From Gnetum montanum (lineage: Eukaryota > Streptophyta > Gnetopsida > Gnetales > Gnetaceae), in NCBI GenBank assembly GCA_015680685.1, contig MNCI01015561.1, positions 1,166,328 to 1,230,327 on the forward strand: 64,000 nt of DNA. The letters run 5' to 3'. The stretch's first letter is position 1, and every line of letters starts with the position of its first letter. The notes under the pieces are model-generated. The model did not search any database. It had not been told where the DNA came from and was given only the letters and a program-made list of their open reading frames with translations. Made by a program: the position numbers and the translations under genes. Shown here in pieces: positions 11,924 through 22,994 of the stretch.

Positions 11924-12790
11924 TGATGAATTATCAATAAGACAAGCTACATCAATGCATGCTCATCAATGTATACTATGATGCATTGATGTAGGTACAT
12001 TGATATTGATGTAGGCATTACTTATATAAATGTGCATACCCCTCACATTTACGACACCTATCAATCATAACCTAGCCAAACCCTTGCAGTTTCTTCCTAT
12101 AAAAGTTAAAATATTTTCTCTCTAAATGCCCGCATCATGGATTCAAATGATTATATAGCTTCTTATTTGAGTGCATCTGTACCTAGATACATTTTCATGA
12201 ATGGAAATAAAATTAAGATTTCTTCTATTTATTGAAACACTTGGACTAGCATAACTTTACTTTTCAGTAGTTTACTTTACATGCAATTTACTTTCCTATT
12301 ATTAAGCGATTGATATTATAGTTGTAAGTAATGTAAGTATAACCACTTTAAGCATAATATATTAACACTTGGTAATTCCAATAGTAGATACTTGGTATGC
12401 CTAGTAGTATACATTTCATAACCTAGCAGAGTTAAGATACATTTAGGATGTGTATGTAAAGTGAGAACGAATACTTTACGTTAGGCTACTTAATTAATAA
12501 ACTAGTTAATTAGCTAATTCAAACATTAAATCTTTATTCATTTAATCATTTAGCAAGTAGGAGAAAAATAATTAAAAGTAAATAAATAAATATCTTATGC
12601 CTCAAACACACTTAACCATACATACAAATTAACATAAGTGTGACTTGAAAAGACAATGACTCACAGCTATGTAAATCACTATCTAGGAATATCAACCACG
12701 TAGGTAAATAAGTCTAGAGAATTTGATTGAATAGCATGTAAGCACTAACAATTTGTATAGTTAGGCATAGGGAACACCTGCTACTCATCA
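11924..12790 (+). repeat. 3' LTR of element C
   Basis: 867 bp, starting TGATGAAT and ending CTCATCA. U3 holds clustered, partly palindromic CATCAATGCAT / ATGCATTGATG motifs (11950-12015), then a TATA box at 12023-12030 and a second (CTATAAAAG) at 12096. The last 40 bp match the ends of the LTRs of families A and B, while U3 is unrelated to theirs. Confidence 0.85.
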
Positions 12791-15780
12791 ACACTGCAAA
12801 AAAAAAAATATTACTATGTAATAGAAGTTTATAGGTAAGAAGAAGTGGTTTAATGAAGAATATTTGCAACCAAGATTAGGTATCAAAAATTATTATAGTA
12901 AAAAAGCTTTGAATAAGCACTACATCAAATTACTTTGAGAGAAATAAAGAAAATTTCTAAAATAGCACTAAAACAATATGTTACAAATGATAAAGCCACA
13001 TCTACAAATGTTTTAGAAATAAAGTTTCTCCATACAATAAAAGGGTTCATAAAATTTTGTTTTATTATGAGACAAATATCAAAACTAGTTGCATGCTCCT
13101 AGATATTTTACTTATGGATGATGAAGCAGTAGAGGAAATTGAGAAATTAGCTTTTGTAAAAATTATAGATGGAGAAGGATTATATGCTGAGTTATTAAAA
13201 TATGATGAAGAGTTAATCTAGAGAGAGACCTGGAAAATGTTTAATGAATGACTTCAAAATGGTTTCAATAAATGAAAATGCTTATTGAAGGACTCCAAAA
13301 TGATTTGACTAGATAGTGGATGATTAGTAGAGCTATTATGCTTTTTGAAAAATAAGAGAAATCAAATATATATAATTACAAATTGATCATGATCAATAAC
13401 TTATTTGTAAAATTGTTAGGTATCATTTTGGAGAAAAAATTTGGATGTTAGATAAAAGGAAATAGTTTACATGTTGTTTTACAAGTATGATTTAGACAAA
13501 AAAAAACATTCTACACTAGATCATCTAGTTATTATAGATATTGCATTGAAAAAATATAGGAAAAATGAGGAAAAATATTTATTTGCTTTGTGGATTTTAC
13601 TAAAGATTTTGACTTTGTTGTGAGAGAACCATACTTATGAAACTTAAAGATGATTCTAGTTTATTCAATACCATTAAAACTTATGTAATGAAATAATTTT
13701 TGAATTAAAGATGAATAAACTACACAATATTGTTACTTTTAATATAATATATAAGTAAAACAATGTTCTCCTCTTTCACCAACTTGGTTTGGCATTTTTA
13801 GTGATGAACAATAAGAGTGGGTTAAAGAGGTCTCTATAAATCATGCTATTAAAGTGGATCAGTTATGGACATGACTTTTAATCTTTTTAGATGATGTACC
13901 ATAATAGAAAATTTAGAAACAACGTTAAAAATAATATTGCATTTTGTGAATATATAAAAATGAAGGTGAATGTTGAAAAAACAAAAGTACTAATTTGTGA
14001 AAACAATAAGAAACATTACATTTTTTAACTAAATAATAAAAGACTTAAGATTGTGAATACTTATAGATATTTTGGAGTAGAATTTTCTCAAAATTATAAG
14101 TAGAAGCATTATATATCACAATGAGTTGCAAATTGAGCAAATTTTTTCCATACAATCAAGAACAAATATAGCAATAATAATATTTGGACTTAGATAATTC
14201 AAAAATATATTTTTGAAACAATTATACAAACTACAATGTTTTGTGGATGTATGATATGGGACCTGGGTTTTTATTAAGAACTAGGAAAAAAATTGAAAAT
14301 CTTCAAAAAAAAACAAATATTGTTCGATGAATTCAAGGTAAAAATACAAGTTCCATACATAATACTTTTGTTATAAGCTAATTTGTTGTTATCTAAAATT
14401 GAAGCAATGTATTAGTTCTTAACATTCTACTTGAGAAATAAAATTAATAGTGAGATATTAGAGAGATCATTCGAAAATAAAAATAAAAAGTACTTTCGTG
14501 AAGGATGATTATGGTTACAAAAATAAGGTATTGATAATATTAATGGAATAATAAATTTAGAACAAGCTTGGAAAATTATTACTAGAAATTCTTAGAGATA
14601 CAATGCAATGAGGCACAAATATTAAAAAAAAAAAAAAGCTTCAAGTTTACTAACAAAATATATCTTGCATTAGCTACAAAAATTTTGTGAATATATAAGA
14701 ATGAAGATGAATGTTGAAAAAAAAAATTAAGAATCTATGAAATCAATAAGAGAGATTACATTTTCCAACTAAATAATAAAAGACTTAAGACTGTGGATAC
14801 TTATAGATATTTTGAAGTAGAATTTTGTCAAAATAATAAGTAGAAGCACTATATACAGAATGAGTTACAAATTGATAGAATGTTTTCTATACAATGAAGA
14901 AAAAATATAGAAATAATAATATTTGGGCTTAGATAATTTAAACATATATTTTTCAAATAATTATACAAACTACAATGTTTTGTGGACATATGATGTGAGG
15001 CCTAGGTTTTGATTAAGAATCATGTAAAAAATGAAAATCTTCAAAAAAAAAAAAATATTGTTGGATGAACTCAAAGTAAAAACACAAGTCCCATATATAA
15101 TACTTTTGTTAAAAGCTAATTTTTTGTTATTGGAAGTTGAAGCAATGTATTAATTCTTAACATTCTACTTGAGAAATAAAATTAATAGTGAGATATTAGA
15201 GAGATCATTCAAAAATCTCAACAACAAAAGCAATTTCATGAAGGATGATTATGGTTACAAAAATGGGGTATTGATAATATTGATGGAATAATAAATTTAG
15301 AACAAGCTTAGAAACTTGTTACTAAAAAAGTTTTAGAGATACGACACAATGAGGCACAATATAAAAAAAGCTTCAATTTTACTAGCAAAATATTAGAGGT
15401 AGTAAACATGATGAAATAGAATAAGAATGGAATCACATCATCATTGAGTTGAAATTGGAAGATAGAGTAATAGGCAACATAAAGATAGAATATATTGACT
15501 ATGTTTGTTGCAAGTGGTAGAAGATGAGTGATATATATCATTAGAATGGTGTGGAACAAATTTCTTTAGAAGAAAATGGAAAATCTCTAGTTAGTCTTTG
15601 TATGAGCTATTCAAGCTACTAGTGTTCATTATAAGAAATTATATAGAAGACATGTTCAAGTTACACAAATATTAGATACATCTATTATGCTTAGGATTTA
15701 TCACTACTCATGTATTTTGCAAAAATTAATTTATCTAATAGATCTTTTAGATCTAGACAGAAGTAATAAAATATCAATAT
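12791..15780 (+). pseudogene. LINE (non-LTR retrotransposon) reverse transcriptase remnant
   Basis: Conserved blocks of a LINE RT appear in order. VDGEGLYAELLKYDEEL is at about 13165. A weakened fingers region is near 13380-13450. KKHSTLDHLVII is at about 13500. CFVDFTKDFDFV is at about 13590, where LINEs typically read FVDFRKAFD. The catalytic box FLDDV is at about 13877. VNVEKTKVL is at 13968, and the thumb motif YRYFGVEF is at about 14062. No endonuclease was recognised upstream. Stops and frameshifts are frequent. The thumb and C-terminal part is duplicated in tandem. The clade cannot be fixed from this sequence. Confidence 0.7.
13941..15394 (+). repeat. Tandem duplication inside the LINE (2 copies of about 0.72 kb)
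   Basis: Copy 1 is about 13941-14661 and copy 2 about 14682-15394. Both begin ATTTTGTGAATATATAA, encode the same block (NVEK, then YRYF), and end AAGCTTCAA-TTTACTA-CAAAATAT. The copies differ by many substitutions, so the duplication is old. Confidence 0.85.
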
Positions 15781-16351
15781 CAGTATCATATTATTTACCA
15801 TGACTAGAAAGCTACCCCTTGGTGATATTACCAAATGCAAAATAAATTATTTACTATGACCAAGAAGAGCTCTGTGATTAGCTCATAGTTGGCCTCTTAG
15901 CCAAACAATAAACAAAGCTCATAGGAGGATTCATAGGAGGATGAATAAAAGTTAATCTTTTTTTATATTTATCTTGCCAAGTGGGTCCCAAGAGGGTAAG
16001 TAAACAAAGGAAAGCCTAACCTCTTTTTAAGTAGTTGTATCCAAGCTCGAATCTAAACCTTGAAACTTGAGCAACAAGCATGTTATCATCATTCTATGTC
16101 CTAATTCTTTATCAGTTGCTTAATTATTTAATTCATAAAAAATGATAAATATATGTAATTTAGTGTGTAACATGCATGATGTTTGCCTAAATTTTGTTTT
16201 CAATGCTCCAATGCTAGCATGTTTAGCATCAACTTACAATTAGGCCATTTACCATTTCACACACATGTAGGTAGTAACATATTATATAAAGTTATATCAA
16301 AGAGGTATTGGAACTTATCGAATGTTAAATCTGCAACAAATAATAACTAGC
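15781..16351. other. Unassigned AT-rich spacer
   Basis: No coding frame, LTR end or similarity to another part of the window was seen. It may be a 3' tail of the LINE or older host sequence. Confidence 0.4.
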
Positions 16352-16403
16352 TTAGATTCATACATACATACATACATACATATATACATACATAGACATA
16401 TAT
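16352..16403. repeat. CATA microsatellite
   Basis: Repeated CATA units (about 16360-16400) with interruptions lie directly against the foldback element. The matching right-hand foldback is also flanked by TATA/CATA-rich DNA. Confidence 0.8.
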
Positions 16404-16803
16404 ATGAATTGGCCAAGATGATCTTATAAATTAACATTATTTCTTAGAAGCCCAACTGCTAGACGAGGTAATAAGATTGATGAAAGTGGAATCACTCATC
16501 CATCCTCTCTTCCTCAACAAATTTTCTAATTTCGTTACACCCTCTTAGTCTAATTTTATTCTTTCAATGGTTGTTCAAGATGTTTTTGAAACATTAACCT
16601 CTTACATAAATAGAAGCTCAAAAATGCCCTAAATAATCATTGAAAGAACAAAATTGGACAAAGAGGATGTAACAAAATTGGGAACTGGGTATGGGAAGAG
16701 AGGATGAATGAGTGATTCCACTTTCATCAATCTTGTTACCTCATCCAAAAATTGGGCTTCTAAGAGATAATGTTAATTTATAAGATGGTCTTGACCAATT
16801 CAT
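16404..16803. mobile_element. 400-bp foldback MITE, left copy
   Basis: A near-perfect long palindrome: it begins ATGAATTGG-CAAGATGATC and ends with the inverse, GATGGTCTTGACCAATTCAT. Both arms run inward for almost 190 bp through ATCCTCTCTTCC and TTTTATTCTTTCA. It has no coding capacity. An element of identical length sits at 62845-63244. Long inverted repeats and AT-rich flanks suggest a non-autonomous DNA transposon. The superfamily is not determined; a TA target is possible. Confidence 0.8.
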
Positions 16804-17383
16804 AAATAGATATATATATAAGTTAGTGGAGCTATTTTGTAGCCTAGGAGAAGAATTGAATTACTTTTTGTAAAGTTATTTATTATCACCATCAAGGACA
16901 TTGCTTTAAAATTTAAGTTATTAAAATATTATATGAAATATTTTAGTAAAATTCAAATTGGCAGACCAACTAATATAAACTAGTACAAGTAAACTGGTAC
17001 AAATAAAATTATCCATTTTCATATACGCTAATGTCAAAAAAGGAAGAACATAGGTATAAGTATGAAGTTAAGATGTCTAATCTTCTAAATTAGCAAAATG
17101 GTTTTCCTCTACAATTCTACTATGATAATGTTTAGAATCTAAAATCTTTTTATACCTCTACTGATGAGTCATCATCTGTTGACTCTGATATTGAATACTC
17201 TGATATCGAATACTCGATGTACAAATAAAATTATCTATTTTCATATACGCTAATGTCAAAAAAGGAAGAATATAGGTATAAGTATGAAGTTAAGATGTCT
17301 AATCTTCTAAATTAGCAAAATGGTTTTCCTCTGCAATTCTACTATGATAATGTTTAGAATCTAAAATCTTTTTGTACCTCTAC
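16804..17383 (-). pseudogene. 3' tail of the left Helitron copy
   Basis: Reverse complement of the end of the right Helitron and its downstream tail (62440-62844), with matching phrases such as GCAAAATGGTTTTCCTCT and TCAAGGACATT. It ends where element B is inserted, at a point equivalent to about 62436, just after the helicase C-terminus. Part of it (16999-17220) was later duplicated in tandem. Confidence 0.8.
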
Positions 17384-17427
17384 TGATGAGTCATCATCTG
17401 TTGACTCTGATATCGAATACTCGATGT
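16999..17427 (+). repeat. Tandem duplication across the Helitron/LTR-B junction
   Basis: Copy 1 is 16999-17220 (222 bp) and copy 2 is 17221-17427 (207 bp). Both run from ACAAATAAAATTATC to CGAATACTCGATGT. Copy 1 has an extra 15 bp in the last part. Each copy contains Helitron-tail sequence followed by the first bases of LTR-B, so the duplication happened after B had inserted. Confidence 0.9.
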
Positions 17428-18171
17428 CGAAGCTAGGAAGCGATGTCAAATATCTGACATCGTCTCCTCTAGGCTAGCCTATAAATACAACACTTGGATG
17501 CATAGAGATGACAGTAATAAGAGAAGATAGTTTTATTTCTCAGTTTTTGATAGTTTTTCTTAGAGTTCTATTATTCCCAATGCATGCCCACTATGTGATG
17601 TTTGTAATCGTACGGCACCTTTGTTCAAGTGTGACGCACTTCGATACATTACATGACTCAAACTAAAGATCAAGATTACTCCCATCATTGCAGCATCCAC
17701 TTAGATTATTATCACTTTTAATTGTTAATTATTTACTATTTCCTTTAGTTACAATTTCCATTTATTACTATTTACTATTCCTGTCATTAAGCAGAATGAG
17801 TATGCCTTAATCACGAGAGTTTAAGTGTAAGTACTTGGTAATCCAGTAGTGTATTGTTTGGCACACCCAGTGACATATGCTTGGAAATCTTAGAAGTAGT
17901 ATCACAAAGTCCAAGGTGTGTATGGATGATTAGGAGCAGATACTCATCACATGTAGGCTAGTTTATATTTTACTCTCCATTGTTTAGTAACTTAATTAAT
18001 TCATATCTTTGTTATCATTAGGAGTAGCATAGAATTAGATAGCATCATATGCCTCACTTTGGACTAAACCATACATGAAAAAGCTATCACTAGTCTGAGT
18101 GGGAAGATAGCGAACTGTGTAAATGCTTGTGATTCATATGGTTGAGCATAGGGGTACCTTGCTGCTCATCA
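17384..18171 (+). repeat. 5' LTR of element B and PBS
   Basis: 788 bp, TGATGAGTC to TGCTCATCA. U3 carries GATATCGAATACTCGATGTCG-type repeats, and TATAAATA lies at 17480-17487. Bases 18174-18191 align with the tRNA-Asp primer site TGGCGCCGTTGCCGGGGA with several transitions. It pairs with the LTR at 33737. Confidence 0.85.
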
Positions 18172-18290
18172 TTTGCACCATTGTCAGGGATGGTGCTAGT
18201 TATCTAGATTAGTTATATTATACACAATATTTGTAAAGATATTAACGATATATCTTTTCAAAAATATTAACTCACACACATCATAAACCA

Positions 18291-18959
18291 ATGACAATGT
18301 TTCTCTCACATGAAAGTCACACTGAACTATATAGCAAACGCATTCATTGGAGAAATAACGAGATATACGATGAAGAAAACTGGAGTGGCCAACTTTATGC
18401 AGGGGTTTCTTATGATCATCATCACCCAAAAGACACTCAAAGACTACATTCACCTAAGGCAAACAATCTTGGAGGAGATGATGTAAGTCCTAAACTTGGG
18501 AAGGCCTCAAGGCCTAAGACCTCCTCAAAACCCAAAAAAAATAAATCAAAGGACCTTGAAGAACACCATAGTAGCCATGGCAAACTTTTCAATTCCTCAT
18601 CTTCATCTTCCCCTTCAACATCTAGTTCTGATGATGATGAACATAGGTATGGAGATCGAGCTCCAATAAAGGGGTGGAACAAAAACAAAAATTAAAACCA
18701 CAAGAAAAGCCAAAGACATCACCATGAACATAGACAACATCATCATGATCAAATGAATAGAGATAGAAATTTTCCTCACAACCTATTTGATGACGATGAA
18801 CCTTTGTTGGCCACTAAGAGCTTAATGCATATCACAAAGGCTATTAAGATATCTCACAAACATCACAAAAAGAATCATCAACCTAGGCTTGATATGGATA
18901 ATATTCCTAAATTTGCAGGAGGTTATGATTCAAATCCACAGCATCATTTACAAGCCTTC
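18291..18959 (+). pseudogene. Element B gag, N-terminal part
   Basis: Open from the ATG at 18291 for 134 codons to a stop at 18693, then continuing with stops. It is rich in His, Ser, Lys and Asp, including a Ser run and an acidic patch near 18600-18650. The conserved MDNIPKFAGGYDSNPQ block at about 18890 marks the start of the gag core. The frame is cut at QAF by the insertion of A1 and resumes at 26192. Structural nucleocapsid precursor of a Ty3/gypsy element. Confidence 0.75.
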
Positions 18960-19690
18960 TGATGGGATGCGATATCATGTCTGCCGCAATATCACATCCC
19001 CCGTGATATTGCATACGCGATATCGTGTTGTCCCTTGCAATATCATGGTGCGCCGCCAAGTCTATAAATAAGAGACGACTCTCCCTTGTTTCTCATCTAG
19101 GCCTAGACCATAGTGAAACTCTAGCAGTTTTACCTCTCCAGAGATAGATTAATTTCCATGTGCCCGCAGTAGAAACTCCAAAGTGAATGGATCTTTATTC
19201 AAGCAAACATTGTACCTGAACACAAGTTTGTGTTTGGAAATAAAGACAAACTTCTTGGATAAACCTTGCAGTGCATGGAATAGGATAATTAGAACTTTAT
19301 TTACTATTATTTATTATTCATCATTTAAATGCTTTATTAGTAATTAAATCTCTCTCAACCCTTCTCTCCTAGTTAAGTGCCTCAGTACGACCACTTCAAG
19401 CACGTGCGTTACGCTTGGTGATCCCAACAACGACTAGCGTTTGGTAACNCTCTTCACCCTTCACCTCAATAGCATAGGAGATAAAATAGAAAAACTATAA
19501 AAATCATATACCTTAGACTTACTTAACCATACAACCGTGACAACTACAAATAAGTCTAGGAAGACAATGAATGATTAACCCTAAGTGTTCCATAAGGCGT
19601 GTAGGCACTTAGTCTGTGGAGTTCGACCGGATCACACGTGCTACGCTCGTATTCGTATGGTTGAGTGTAGGGGTACCTCACCACTCATCA
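18960..19690 (+). repeat. 5' LTR of A1
   Basis: TGATGGGA to CTCATCA, with GATATC-rich palindromes before the TATA box (CTATAAATA, 19062-19070). It is shorter than the 3' LTR: about 98 bp present at 25852-25950 are absent exactly where a single n stands (19449), which looks like an assembly gap rather than a real deletion. Confidence 0.9.
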
Positions 19691-19710
19691 TTGGCGCCGT
19701 TGCCGGGGAC
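19691..19710 (+). other. Primer binding site of A1 (tRNA-Asp)
   Basis: TGGCGCCGTTGCCGGGGA at 19692-19709 is an 18-base match to the complement of the plant tRNA-Asp(GTC) 3' end including CCA. It starts two bases after the LTR. Confidence 0.95.
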
Positions 19711-19831
19711 TAAGTGTTTGTGTGCTAAGTAGAACATAGGAGATCACTCACATCGTTGGGAGCTTAAATGAACCTTAGGGTTAATTAAACGAAAATTATA
19801 TAATAGTTAATCAGCACACCGATAAGACACA

Positions 19832-22430
19832 ATGTCTTCTTCTTCTTCTCACAAGAGCATTACACCACCTAGGGATAATACAAGAAACAGTCAGCAGTCT
19901 AAAACGCATAACCAAAATCCATCGATTCCTCAACAATACCAAGTGGTATATACTCATCCCGATGAGTACATACCAAATTTTACTTTTATCCTCCATTAGG
20001 ATGAACAGATGCACTAGAGAGACTTGCAAGGTAACATAGTGTTACCTCCAGATCGTGCAATCCCCAACATGCTTCTCCATGCTCTGGCATAAATAAGCAT
20101 GACAGAATTATATGCTGAATATGTTGTGGTAGATTTTGACATGAGGGATTACCATCCCACAGCCGCACAATGTTTAAGGGACTCAAGGCAGGAGAGCCAA
20201 CATACACTGTTGAAGGGCAAAGAGGTCCCACATGTCCTAAGTGAAATCAGAGATGGTAAACCACTTGTAATGAGTTCTCTATCGAATGATGTTCCCCCTC
20301 CTAATGATAGTGGGGAGGTGGTGTATTAGAACCTACGATCCACAATACACAACCTTAGTTCTGATCCCCGTGAATGCCAACTGTTCACTGAGGGAACAAC
20401 AACACATGACAAGGACGGGCACTTAGATCGTCATCATGATCGAGGCTGTAATCACAAAAGAGAAGGCAAGAAGCATCATCATGGTGATGGTTCTCCTTCT
20501 TCTTCCCCTTCATCACATCACTCACCCTCTCCTTCCACGTCTGGGCACAACCATCAAGAGCATAACGGTGAGGATAGAGGTAGACAAAATGAGAGACCTC
20601 GACGAGAAAGAGGAGAGAGAGGAAAAGGACATGAACAAAGGGAAAGTAGGGAACAACGTAGACATCACAGATGTCATGAAAGAGATGATCATGACAAGCC
20701 CCTACTTGCAACCCAAAGTATGCTCAACATCACGGAGGCAGTGAGAATACCGACAAGGCATCAAAAATATAGTCGAATCAAGCACTTAGACATGAACAAT
20801 GTCCCACGGTTTGAGGGCGGATATAACGTTGATCCGTAAAATCATTTACAAGCATTCCACGATGCTTGTGCCTTGCAAAACATAGAGAACGAGTGGCAAA
20901 AATTGAAGTTGTTTCCTAGGACACTCATAAAGGAAGCAGAAAGTTGGTACCGGTCCTTAGAACCGGAAACCATTAGGAGGTGGAGTACGATGTTAGAGTT
21001 GTTTAATGATAAGTATCAAACATACTCCAGAGTATCTAATTTGCGTAAGTAGATCCAAGGATAGAAGCAAGGTACTCACGAACCCTTGGATGCTACCATG
21101 GACCACTACTATGCATTATTACATCGTTGCCTAGGCCATGGTTACACACAGTGGGATCAACTCCGCCACATCGTAGATGGGCTAAGGTATGAAACTCGGA
21201 GAACCCTTGGGACTTATGCCCAAGGGAGACTATCAGAACTTAGATCCCATGAAATTCATCACTTGTTGGAACAAGTAGCCAAAGAAGAAGGGGAGCTATG
21301 AAAAAGAGAAAGCACGGAAGAACATAACCACGATCCTTCCCTTCGAAAGAAGGGAGTGAGATTTTGTGATAAGAAGGATGAGTCACCACTCAAAGATTTG
21401 GTGAATAGAAAAACCTTGCCAATTCAAAAGCTAACAACAAAAGTATCGGCTAAGGTGGATCAATTGTGGGATTCCTTAGACTCTAGACTTGAAACTATCC
21501 TAAAAATCGTAGAGTCTAAGGTGGAACAAAGTAGTGACAAAGACAAGAAAAAGCGGAGAGATTCAGGCCCTGCACATAACAAGGATAAGGGAAAAATTAC
21601 TACCGCCGATGAGGTTGTTGGTTCTAACACAGACAATGACGATGGATGTGAGATCTACCAATGTGACCATCCTAATGGATGTTGTCCAATCATCTCACAC
21701 CTACAAGAGTCTAGGGTGTATGCACTTAATCCAAGACTTAACCAACAGCAAGCACCCCGAAGGTTGCCTTATCCCCAAGGTAACCCAAGACAGTTCCACC
21801 AACCGTTGATGTACTATCCAAGTGGAACTCTGCCACAACCCATCGAGCAACATCAGCAGTGGCAACACCCACAGTCATGGGGGATGCAACCGCCCAGGCA
21901 ACAATACCCTTACCAGCAACCTGATCCTTATGGCTATTATGTGCAGCAGCTAGTTTCTCCAAGTAACTCTATGGGTCACACAACTCCCAAACGTCACTAC
22001 CAAGTTCAGGAGTATTTTAGAAGGACTCCTTCTCCTCCGGAAGATGCTCCACATCCATACCATCCTCTAAACCCATTTGCCTCTCTTCCCTTGGTAGTTC
22101 CCATACCACCCGCTTCAACAATGCAAGGGGAACTCCCCACTCAACCGCAGCAACGTAACGCTACGAGAGCCGTAACCATTCAACCCACTGTTAGTTCTAA
22201 CAACCGCAAAAAGAGATGATCTTTCTTCAAAACCAAAAGCCCAGACAAGCTCTCACAACCACAAGCGGTTGAGTCTAGGTATGCTCCTCCAACACATAAG
22301 GCTTCGGAGCACCCTTCAGTCCAACAACAGAGCTTAACGCATACGGTTATGTTAACACATACCGTAACCGACTAGATCAAGGTAGATCACCTTCCTAGGA
22401 AACTATCTAACCCTGAAAGTTCCTTAATCT
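19832..22430 (+). pseudogene. A1 gag
   Basis: Begins MSSSSSHKS at 19832, matching the A4 gag start. Blocks in order: an N-terminal domain with PNMLLHALA and MTELYAEYV (20060-20130); a low-complexity Arg/Asp/His region (20400-20700); the core NVPRFEGGYN (20800) with FHDACALQNIE and FPRTLIKEA; a linker with KDLVNRKTLPIQKLT; a zinc-knuckle-like CEIYQCDHPNGCC (about 21647); and a Gln/Pro/Tyr-rich tail. The longest open stretch is 21356-22219. Stops at CAG and CAA positions and frameshifts near 20330-20740 inactivate it. It is still close to the A4 copy. Confidence 0.85.
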
Positions 22431-22606
22431 ACCTCCAAGTCATCGTGAATAAACCACATAAGGCTCTTCTTCACTCAGGTTCCGAAGTCAACTTAATTTC
22501 ACGAGAGATGTATCAAGCCTGGAACCTGCCCCAACTTAAGAAGAGCAATATTCAACTAGAGCTAGTAGACCAGTCCATCACCATTTCCTTAGGGTTGGTG
22601 GAGGAC
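22431..22606 (+). pseudogene. A1 protease, truncated
   Basis: KALLHSGSEVNLISREMYQ aligns with the aspartic protease active site, but the catalytic Asp is His. The frame runs to LVEDI and then joins SHGGDGHLC, which in A4 is the 3' end of pol. The protease is therefore cut and RT, RNase H and integrase are absent. Confidence 0.8.
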
Positions 22607-22989
22607 ATCAGTCATGGGGGAGATGGCCACCTATGCTGATCATTGGAGGCCCTTAGTTCTTTTAAGTTTTTTTTTTCACACGTTTTTGTTTTACACATTT
22701 TTGTTTTACAAATTTCTTTAACTTTTCTTGTTTTTTTTTTATCGTTATACTTTTTCATTTTTTTGTGTGTGTTTGTGTGTGTGTTATCCATCTTGCAAGT
22801 TTGTCACCCAATAAGTATTCTTCACGATGGTATAAACTATTCTCCTATTGATTGCTAATGTTTGGTTTTTACCTTTAAGTTATGATGTTGATACTAAGGT
22901 ATGTTATTTTGATATGGCAGGCAATGAGTCCACTTCATCCATTCATCCACAAGTTCTATGGTCTCTCTTGGCTTGGAAATGTACAGTCC
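22607..22989 (+). other. A1 3' region, proximal part
   Basis: Matches the reverse complement of 45330-45670 in A4, from AGTCATGGGGGAGATGG onward. Contains T-rich and GTGT-rich stretches (22660-22790). No gene. Confidence 0.8.
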
Positions 22990-22994
22990 CTTTC

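Larger units (their letters stand above)
1..12790 (+). mobile_element. Element C: degenerate Athila-like Ty3/gypsy retrotransposon
   Basis: An almost complete element whose 5' LTR lies mostly left of the window. Order on the plus strand: LTR end, PBS for tRNA-Asp, gag, protease, RT, RNase H, integrase, a long 3' region with a third ORF, a polypurine tract and a 3' LTR. The gene order and primer are those of the plant Athila lineage. All frames carry many stops, usually TAG or TAA where relatives at 19-22 kb and 45-52 kb have CAG or CAA, which fits decay of methylated cytosines. The 3' target-site copy would be ACACT at 12791-12795; the 5' copy is outside the window. Confidence 0.9.

Noticed and set aside
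16352-16403. A CRISPR-like or telomeric repeat
   Set aside because: Simple CATA microsatellite without spacers or the plant telomere unit.
17162-17220. A second LTR-B start at 17162
   Set aside because: It is part of the tandem duplication 16999-17427; the real LTR starts at 17384.
18437-18688. An 83-codon minus-strand ORF
   Set aside because: Antisense to the low-complexity gag of B.
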